Of a stretch of DNA of 64,000 nt, positions 55,965 to 64,000 are shown in pieces; positions within the stretch are counted from its first letter, which is position 1, and the number at the start of each line of letters is the position of its first letter. Source of the stretch: Smallanthus sonchifolius. Lineage: Eukaryota; Streptophyta; Magnoliopsida; Asterales; Asteraceae. The translations under genes and the position numbers were made by a program. Under the pieces are notes generated by a model, which worked only from the letters and a program-made list of their open reading frames with translations, was not told where the DNA came from and searched no databases. Location of the stretch: NCBI GenBank assembly GCA_023525975.1, contig CM042034.1, forward strand, positions 20,999,501-21,063,500, written 5' to 3'.

Positions 55965-58900
55965 TCAAGATGCAGGCTTCATGACTTTTCTTTGACTTTT
56001 TGGTCCAAAAGCATTCTCTGATGTAAAATTTCCCTTATAAGAACACCCCCCATTCAAAATCAGATCTTCAACATTAATCATATACACATTTTCTGGTCCA
56101 GGTGTACTAAAATCAGCCGGGTTTTGGTTAATTGTGCAAATCTCAGTTCTGGATGAGTCAAACCTAGGTACAACCGCTCTGTTGACGAGTTTATTTTGAC
56201 CTTCACTTGCATGCCATTGGAGAGGAAAAGCATAAGAATCCTCTGGTCTACATCTTACTGAAGTTAATGATGTACTCCTTGACTTCTCCTCTTGTAGTTT
56301 ATGATAAACTTGTTGACCATGACTAGAAGTCAACTTAATATTTTGACCTGTCTGAAACACACCAAAAAATGAACTTCCAACCGGATTGACCATCGGGTTT
56401 GTTTTTTCAGTCAAGGTTGAGCTACAATGACTATAACAAATAGAAATTGGTTTTGGTTTTGCCTTTGTTATATATGGTTGACTGGTCAAACTGAATGGTT
56501 GACTTGACTTCCCTGCATCCATTAGGCTTAACAATTGCATCGCAGGTATGGTTTCGTTTGAATATGAAGAATCAAATGAGCACATACGGTTTGGATTTAG
56601 ATCGAACTGTTCCAAATTGTTATGTTCTTCAACAACGTTTGGGGCCACAAGATTCAGATCCAAGTCCATCATGTTTTTCCCCTTATCTTTTTCTGAGCAT
56701 TTTGCATATGTTTGACCCAATTGCATGCTAGCTGCTTCATTTTGATTTCCACCATTGTTGTACTTGTTAAAAGCTTCATGCACCTGCATATTAGTGGAAT
56801 TATAGAGATGGGTCTGAGGTTTTTTATTATTTCCATTAGATGCATAATGATAATGTGAATCATAATGTCTCTGAGATCTAGAATCTGATATCCAAACGCC
56901 ATGCAACGGTTTCTTCTGATAAGAAACTTGATCTTGATGAAAGAAGCTGCCAGCTGGATTTCTCATGGGACCCGCATTCGCACTTGTGGCAATTGAAGAT
57001 GATGGTCTTATCATGGTGAGATATTCATGAGGTGCTGATGTCATTCCTTCATTCATATTAAGTTTATGAAAACCTGATATTATCCCATTCCCATTGTTAG
57101 CTTCACATAAATTCCTCTCGTATTGATTTCTTGCCATAAGTTCGATAATTTCATGTTCATCTGATCTGCCAATTGAAAGCATTTTCTCTTGTCTTTGATG
57201 ATTATTAGGCCTTGTAAATTCCGAGTACCCTTTAACTCCAATGTTCCTCTTGTATGGATCAGAAAAATCCTATAAATTAATAATAAGCAGTTAAGCACTT
57301 TAAATAGTACACAGCATACATTTAAGAAATTAACCATGTTAATGGCAAAATTAAATACAAATATTACCAATTTATGATGCCCGGAGCAACTCCCATATGG
57401 AAGATGTGTGTAGATCCGTTTCTCATGAACCGATGTTTCTTTTGATTTTGAATCTGATGGGATCCTGTGTGGAAAATTACTTGATTCCCCTAAGGAAAAT
57501 CTGGAATTTCTAGTATACTCTTGGCTGGGAGGTTGATTCAGAACGGATGGTTGAGATCGAATGTGGGATCGCGCGTCATAGTTTAGAGAAAGATCAAGCC
57601 CTACCCCTGCCTGTGATCGACTATTATCCTTCATCCTCCTTGATTCCTCAACAAAAAAGTGACTTTTAATTGGATTGCCTGTTATCTTCTTTGAAGAGTT
57701 GACTTTTTTGTCTGACTTTAGTGGATTCATGAAGTTAGAGTAGGGTTCTATTCCTCTGCTTTTAGACCCACCATAAGTAGATGGAACCCGATTGTCTGAT
57801 CTTCCTATATCACTGAATATCGATCGCCAAGCTGTCATTGCATCACAATTAACCTTACCAAGAATTGAACTCCTTTGAGGCCCGTGTTTATTCAACTCAT
57901 ATTTATTAGTGTTTTCTCCAAATTCACAAGTTCCTGGATTTCTAGAATGTTCCACCACACTCGTTTTTGCAATTGCATCCTCCTTGAAAGCTTTTGTCTT
58001 TTTATGATCAAGACGATGATCATGATCATGGACAGGATGATGATCATGCAGCATTTTCCTTTTAATCTGGGAAGAAGATGCCAATGATGGGGATGAGTTT
58101 TCCTTTTTCTGTTGCTGGATTTCAGTATTTCCACAAAGTAACTCCTTCAACAAACGCACTTTTCGAGTCCTTCGTCTTGAAAGTCCATTTTGGTAATTAT
58201 CATTCTGTTGACTGGATTCAATAGGTTGACTTGTGGTCTGGTTGACTATGCTCGTTTTAAGGGGATTCTCATTATCTTTCAATCCATTGCTCTCTTTGAC
58301 TTTAGCAGGGATCTCTTCAGAGGTTTGACTTTCATCAGCTCCTAAAGCAGCAAGAATGGTTTCATCATCGTTCGTACTATCAACATGTTTAGGACCTGAT
58401 GGATAGATGAAAGAGCATTAATTATGTACAGAAAGAACCAAACTTTCATCTTTAGTAGTTAATACTCATTCAAATGTAATTACCTGAAGTGCCCTCACCA
58501 AAAGGGAGCACTGCTACTCCATTGAGATCTCGTGGAGGGCATGGCCTTGCAGGTGGGAACACACACTGATCACACACAGATATTAACATGGTCTCATTTG
58601 GGGCATTTGCAGTTTCACTATTCTGCAAACACTTTTGACAACGCCAGTATCTAAAGTTTGGTATTTCCATAGGCGGGAGTTCTTCAGTAAAAGGCAGCAA
58701 GTTGCTGCTACCTTCTTCACGTATTCCAGCAACATAACCTCTGAGAAAGAAAAATATAATAACAGCAAAAAATGAGAACGATGTATACATTGGAAATAAG
58801 TATATCTGCTCTAAAAATGACACAATAAATTCACTTCATGCAAACATACTCATAGAGATAAAAAGACTAGTATGACTAGCCATTGGTGTGAAGAAACTGT

Positions 58901-59439
58901 TTCTATCAACAGTAGATAAAAATATACAACATAAAAGCAAAAAAATATTCATATCAAGATTTCTAAAGATATAACAAATGTAGTGCTTAATAATACTTTT
59001 TTGGTGTTTATTAGTCCATTTTCTAGCTTCTTGCTCGTATTTTTAATGAAGATTCTTTTCTTAAAAGAGAAAAAAATACGTTTCGGAGATCAGCAGTAAA
59101 TATATACACTAGCCTTGTAGCTTTTAATATTCTAATTTTATTTTCATGAAAACTTTCGCTCGAGAAAATCCTCATTCTAAACTTGTGCCTGAGCATGCAC
59201 TTATAATGTATATGCAAATAAAGATTGTCTAATTATATTGACCAACATCAACTATCAATATGCTTCATAACATGTAATGGGAACTTAAATAATAAAGCTT
59301 ACCGTATAGAAAAATGTCTACACTTTGCGGTATCCTTCTCCTTCATAACGCCAAGTTTGATGCATAATGAATCAATCTTAACGGTTGAGTGACTGGAGTT
59401 TAAAACTGGGACAATGCCCCTCTCATCATTGCCATTCAT
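55965..59439 (-). CDS. EMF1: EMBRYONIC FLOWER 1 (EMF1)-type Polycomb-associated protein
   Basis: Four coding exons, 59439-59303, 58740-58484, 58395-57368 and 57269-55965, keep phase and give 908 aa (Arabidopsis EMF1 is about 1,100). The N-terminal block KCRHFSIRGYVAGIRE and FRYWRCQKC (C80, C83) aligns with the EMF1 N-terminus (CDHFSMRGFVAETRE, FRWWHCMSC). RRRTRKVRLLKELL matches the conserved basic motif. EIIELMARNQYER (514-526) and, near the C-terminus, INQNPADFSTPGPENVYM match the two other EMF1 signatures. Most of the rest is disordered, Ser/Asn-rich sequence. EMF1 is a plant-specific nuclear protein that works with PRC2/PRC1-type complexes to keep floral and seed genes silent. A DLDLNLVAPN stretch at about residues 675-685 resembles an EAR-type LxLxL motif. 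Confidence 0.95.
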
Positions 59440-60793
59440 GTTTGAGATATCACTGTGACAAGAGAGCTCCAAGTTTGATTTATTAAACTCTCAAGGCAAA
59501 TTATAATAACTAATAGAATAATATAAGAGACTATAAACAGTTTAACAGAAGGAACTAAAAGAGCCATGCATTGGCTAACAAAGACAGTACATAAACTAAA
59601 TTGTGGTTAAATGCAAAGTCTAACATGCTTACAGCTCGATTTAACCACGGTCACATATATCACAAATAACAACAGGCAGATAAAACAAACTAAATTCAAA
59701 TATTGCGTGTATACATGTGACATGAGTTTTGGAATGAGTCAATGAAATCAAATTAAAAGTTCTAAACTTTTACATCCTAACCATAGTACAATCAAGAAAT
59801 ATCAACACCACCTAAACTTAACAGTATAATCACATGCATTATCTATTATGAAATAGTTTGACTAGAGATTTCAGACTACACACAGTCTTGACATAAACTG
59901 AGTTAGACTAAGATTGTAAATCAAATAAAATTTCATGCATATTCCTAGTAATTTTATGATAAGCATAAACTTTATTTTGAAGTTTGAACACAGCATTAAT
60001 GCAGAACCTAAACAGTAACTAAAGCTGAAGTAAAAGTCAGTTATGAGTTCAACTTAACAGCTGTCATATAACATTCATGATAAAAACAAAGAAACAGAAA
60101 AATACAAAAGGGTAATAACAGTAACTAGCATACATATATTGGAACCCTATTGACTTAAAGAAAACCAAAGATTTCTCACTACTAATAGGTTAATTCATAT
60201 CAATTACCAAACAACCAGGAAATTTAACACAAAAAATTACCATTTTCCATCAGTCAAAAAATGATGAACAACCATAGGATCGGAGAAAATAATAAATAAG
60301 CAAGAAATCAACCAGTATCTTCAAGCATTGATGGCAGCTAAACACTCTAGGTAACAAAATGCATCAAATCAACCCATCAATTAGGGTTTACATCCCCCCC
60401 GCCGCTCCCCCTTAAAAAGTAAATAAAAAAGATAAATCTATTACAGTTATCGAGAAAACTCAATTCAAATTCACGCGATTTATCCCAAATCCACAACTAC
60501 CACCCCTATTTCCCCACACAAATGCAAACGTACAACGATTTTAGGTCAAATCCATAAGCCAGAAAGGATATAAATTGAGTACAGCAAAATCAAACATTAA
60601 AATTAAATAAACAGATGAGCTTGAAAAACTAGTTCAGATGATGTGCATATAAACCAAAAGCAAAAGCAAATCAAATATACCGACAAACCAAAGCACGACA
60701 GATCTGAAATCGATTTCTTCAGCAAAATCGCCTAAAAAACAATCACTAGATCCAGAATCAAGTAACGAATCTGAAAATGTAAACATTACTTAC
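59440..60793 (-). other. EMF1 5'-UTR intron region
   Basis: On the minus strand CAAATCG|GTAAGT at about 60794 is a strong donor and TTGTCACAG|TGATATC at about 59452 an acceptor 13 bases before the ATG. A single 1.34-kb leader intron is the simplest reading. Internal non-coding exons cannot be excluded. It includes a C-run (60393-60410). Confidence 0.6.
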
Positions 60794-60945
60794 CGATTTG
60801 AAGCTGCTGGCGAGTAATTAGAGCGCGAATCTCCGAAAAACCCTAGTCGTCACCACTTTAGGTTTCCGCGAATGGAGAGAGAAAGATGTAGTGAGTTTGA
60901 AGAGAGAGAGAGAGAAAGAGTGAAGCTTTTTATATACTATAAATA
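60794..60945 (-). promoter_or_regulatory. EMF1 core promoter and leader exon
   Basis: The minus strand reads TATAGTATATAAAAAG (60943-60928), then a CT-repeat leader (the GAGAGAGAG run at 60897-60916 on plus) and a further ~100 bases before the donor at 60794. TATA followed by a pyrimidine-rich leader is a usual plant arrangement. Confidence 0.6.
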
Positions 60946-62550
60946 ATACACGTAACCCGAGATACACACACAGTGAACGTGTAAAGTATGTGAAAGCTAA
61001 CCAATTGGAATCAGCCACGTCATTCACATGGTGAGTGCTGGTTGTATGTTATCGTAATTTACCAAAAATCAAAACCCTAATTCCCTCCACGCGTTCCGTT
61101 GTCACGCTCCTTGTTTGGTGACTAGTCAAAATTCTAGTCACTGGTCATGTCGGAAAGTCCAAAAGATGCCACGCACTTAGCTTTTTCACTATTAGTTCGT
61201 GCTTTACACGCTCTGTTAAACGCGTGTGTTTTGCTGGTGGAAGGTATTTAAGGGGGAATTGAAAACTACTTTTGGTTTTAGATTTTTGGGAAGGGCAAAT
61301 TCGGTAATATATGAACTAATGAGGGGAAATAGAATAGATCCAGGAGGAAAGATCGATAATTTGAATTAGGGTTTGATTAATATCTTTTCATTTCGATTTC
61401 CCATAATATAACAATTTGTTATAATTGTATGTGTTAGCTACAGATGAGATTGACTTATTTTAACGTCAAAACTATCCCCATTAATTTTTGTCTTTGATTT
61501 AGGAAACTATTTTCTCTATTATCATCTTATCGAAGTTTTCTTTTCAATTCAATTGAATTTTACACTTAATTTAAGAAATGATTTCTACATTACCATTTTA
61601 TATAAAAAAATTATTTTATAATTGCATAAATCTTAATTAAATACTCTTTTTTTTAATTATTTTCATTCAACTCGTGTAGTGCACGAGTCTTTAATCAAGT
61701 ACATAATAAAATTAAATTAAATACTAAGCTATATATTATATGCGTCATCATGTATACTCGTTTATTTATTAAATAAACGAACATAAAAATATTTTTATTT
61801 TGGTTTAGTTATATAAGTGAACATAAACAATAATCTTATCATTCGATAATTTAGCTTTTAGTAATGTTCTTTCGTATTAGTTCGTAAATTATCGTGTTAT
61901 ATTGATATAGTTGGTTAGATATAAAAGAAAGTGATAGAAAATTATGATTTTTTTATGTTGTTTATGTTTAATTTTCCTTTCAAATTAGTTTGACAAACGT
62001 ACATAAACGAATGTTAATATATTTTCTTAACGAAGGAATAAGGATGAAAATTTTGTCTATTTAGCTACTTTTGTTTGATCATTTATTCGGATAAAATCAA
62101 AGAACGAACAAGCATTATACTTCATTTCCAAACAAACACGAATAAACTTATATTTTCTTAATGTACAAAATAGACACAAATTTGTCTATTTAGTTGCTTG
62201 TGTTCATTCAAATGTACTTGATTAAAATCAAATGAACAAACAAGCCTTATTCGTCTTGCTTTACTTCATTTCCACCCCTATTCGGTGATACAAATATTAC
62301 ATTTAATTTTGCATATTTAATACTTCGTAGAACTTATAAACATCCAAAGATCCATATATAGCCACATTCAAGTATGTAATTGCGGTAGTTAATGTTTGGA
62401 TATTTTTTATAGTTATTTTATTTTAATACTACGATGTTTAATGATCTTGTAATGCATATTTTTATTTATTTTGCCAAAAAAACTAATTATTAATAATTAA
62501 TTTATGTTGTAAAAATAAAATAAAATTGTACTAAAAATAAAGTTATAGAT
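60946..62550. other. EMF1 upstream region and AT-rich gene-free stretch
   Basis: The first 250 bp probably hold promoter elements, including ACGTG-type cores (CCACGTCATT, AACGTGT). The rest is AT-rich. A degenerate Helitron-like hairpin CTCGTGTAGTGCACGAG lies at 61671 with no valid CTAG end. Confidence 0.4.
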
Positions 62551-62560
62551 ATCAAAGCAA
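62551..62560 (+). repeat. Left 10-bp target-site duplication of copy B
   Basis: ATCAAAGCAA, repeated exactly at 63965-63974. Confidence 0.95.
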
Positions 62561-63964
62561 GGGTTAGGTTATAGTAAAAAGAGTTTTAAAAATAAGAAGG
62601 GTAAAAAGGATTCTAAGCTTGAAATGTGTCATTTTATTGTTTTTAAAAGGAGGGCATAATGGTCAATGTGTGATATACCAGGTCAATGTGTAATACACCA
62701 GGTCAATGTGTAATACACCAGGTCAATGTGTAATACAATGTCTGATATTACACAATGATCAGACCTGATATTACACAATGATCAGACCTGATATTACACA
62801 ATGAACTGATATTACACAGTGACCTGACATATTTGAGCGAATTACACAATGAGCTGGAAAACGTAAAACACAATGATGAAAACATATAACACAATGATGA
62901 AAAATATTTGACACAATGAACTTGTATTACACAATGACCTGACTAATTACACAATAAACTTGTATTAGACAATGACTTGACTAATTACACAATGAACTTG
63001 TATTACACAATGAACTTGTATTACACAATAAACTTGTATTACACAATGAACTTGTATTACACAATGAACTTGTATTACACAATGAACTTGTATTACATGA
63101 TGAACTTGTATTACACAATGACCTTACTAACTACACAATGAGCTGGAAAACGTAAAACACAATGATAAATACATATAACACAATGAACTTGTATTACACA
63201 TTGAACTTGTATTACATAATGAACTTGTATTACACAATGAACTTGTATTACACAATGACCTGACTAATTACACAATGACCAGATATTACACAATGACCAG
63301 ACGTGGTATTACACAATGAACTTGTATTACACAATGAGCTGAAAAACGTAAAACACAATGATAAATATATATAACACAATGAACTTGTATTACACATTGA
63401 ACTTGTATTACACAATGAACTTGTATTACACAATGACCTGACTAATTACACAATGAGCTAAAAAATGTAAAACACAATGATAAATACATATAACACAATG
63501 AACTTGTATTACACGATGAACTTGTATTACACGATGAACTTGTATTACACAATGACCTGACTAATTACACAATGAGCTGAAAAACGTAAAACACAATGAT
63601 AAATACATATAACACAATGAACTTGTATTACACATTGAACTTGTATTACACAATGAGCTGGAAAACGTAATTTTTTTTGTTTATAACGACACTATACTCG
63701 TTTTAAAGATAAAAAAACGCTCGTTTTTATGGTGTAATTTTTTTGAAAAAATAATGTCGTATGTAAAAGTTATGAACGTTTAAAAATGAGGGGGGGACTT
63801 GATAAAAAGTCAACAAAAGTGGTCAAGACTAAAATACACTTCCAACAACTTTTTCTCCTATAATTTAATCTCAACCATTAAATCTTTTATACAATTTGAT
63901 CTAATGGCTCTAAATCCTTCTCACCCTTCTTAGAATTAGAATCTTTTTTACCTGAACCTAATCC
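62561..63964 (-). mobile_element. Repeat-array Mutator-like element, copy B
   Basis: The ends GGGTTAGGTT and AACCTAATCC form an imperfect 10-bp TIR. Perfect 10-bp target duplications ATCAAAGCAA flank it, the length expected for Mutator-like elements. It is the reverse-orientation relative of 13113-14166: unique left (here right, 63665-63964) and right (here left, 62561-62660) segments match with few differences, including AACGACACTATACTCGTTTT and GACTTGATAAAAAGTCAACA. Between them lies a 1-kb array of the 18-bp repeat, longer than in copy A. No transposase is encoded, so it must be mobilised by another element. Confidence 0.95.
62665..63665 (-). repeat. 18-bp tandem array of copy B, with internal strand switch
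   Basis: Four units of CCAGGTCAATGTGTAATACA (20 bp, array sense plus, 62680-62735) are followed by the opposite orientation: ATTACACAATGATCAGACCTG (in pieces) and then many ACACAATGAACTTGTATT units to 63665. Modules with GAGCTGGAAAACGTAAAACA recur five to six times as in copy A. The flip near 62740 makes an inverted repeat. Confidence 0.93.
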
Positions 63965-64000
63965 ATCAAAGCAATTATTATTGTTACGTCAAAAAGAGAC
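63965..64000. other. Right target-site duplication of copy B and window edge
   Basis: ATCAAAGCAA at 63965-63974 completes the 10-bp duplication. The last 26 bases are unremarkable. Confidence 0.9.

Noticed and set aside
57080..57367. Extension of EMF1 exon 3 through its intron
   Set aside because: The open frame continues past 57368 by chance. The donor TTG|GTAATA and acceptor TATAG|GATTT restore the conserved EIIELMARNQYER frame, so the extension is intronic.
61660..61700. Helitron 3' end near 61671
   Set aside because: The hairpin CTCGTGTAGTGCACGAG is good but the following sequence lacks CTAG/CTRR and no 5' end was seen.

Overview
The window looks like nuclear DNA from a flowering plant, most likely a eudicot and possibly Asteraceae. 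The family guess rests only on the general look of the repeats and is weak. It is AT-rich, its genes have canonical GT-AG introns, and most of the length is transposable-element DNA. Five protein-coding genes can be rebuilt exon by exon. They are an INDETERMINATE DOMAIN (IDD) C2H2 zinc-finger transcription factor (9236-12091, minus), a DIM1/YLS8-type U5 snRNP protein (29353-32120, minus), a NAP1 histone chaperone with a C-terminal CaaX box (33639-37737, minus), a two-RRM glycine-rich hnRNP (45576-50601, plus), and EMBRYONIC FLOWER 1, EMF1 (55965-59439, minus, with its promoter near 60930). They do not form a pathway. They are ordinary neighbouring nuclear genes acting in transcription, splicing, chromatin assembly, RNA binding and Polycomb-type repression.

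Layout. 1-4076: gene-free, with a decayed plastid 16S rRNA fragment, a degenerate minisatellite and a Helitron 3' end. 4496-8861: a CACTA (En/Spm) transposon with a truncated TNP2 gene and a second, multi-exon transposase-like gene whose last intron is filled by a 60/120-bp higher-order tandem array. 9236-12600: the IDD gene; a 147-bp tandem duplication in intron 1 has created a second, in-phase splice donor. 13088-14830: a long-TIR Mutator-like MITE interrupted by a second Mutator-like element full of 18-bp repeats. A second copy of the inserted element lies at 62561-63964 in the opposite orientation with a perfect 10-bp target duplication. 16469-24247: a nest of three solo LTRs. A 2.28-kb LTR is interrupted by two 2.7-kb LTRs of another family in inverted orientation, and all three have perfect 5-bp target duplications. 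24248-29352: a tandem duplication, a complete 411-bp Helitron and a foldback MITE.

29353-37737: the DIM1 and NAP1 genes. 38314-40170: a complete small LTR retrotransposon with primer-binding site, polypurine tract and target duplication. 41450-45096: a second LTR element whose LTR carries a Helitron that itself contains another Helitron. 45576-50601: the hnRNP gene, with a SINE tail and a Helitron in its introns. 52200-54354: a Ty3/gypsy gag relic and a 1.47-kb solo LTR. 55965-60940: EMF1. 61050-64000: AT-rich DNA ending in the second repeat-array Mutator-like element.

The most unusual items are the nested solo LTRs with embedded tRNA-like modules, the repeat-array Mutator-like family, the tandem array acting as an intron of a CACTA gene, and the duplicated in-phase donor in the IDD gene. 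I saw no CRISPR array, operon, complete tRNA or rRNA gene, or viral gene.
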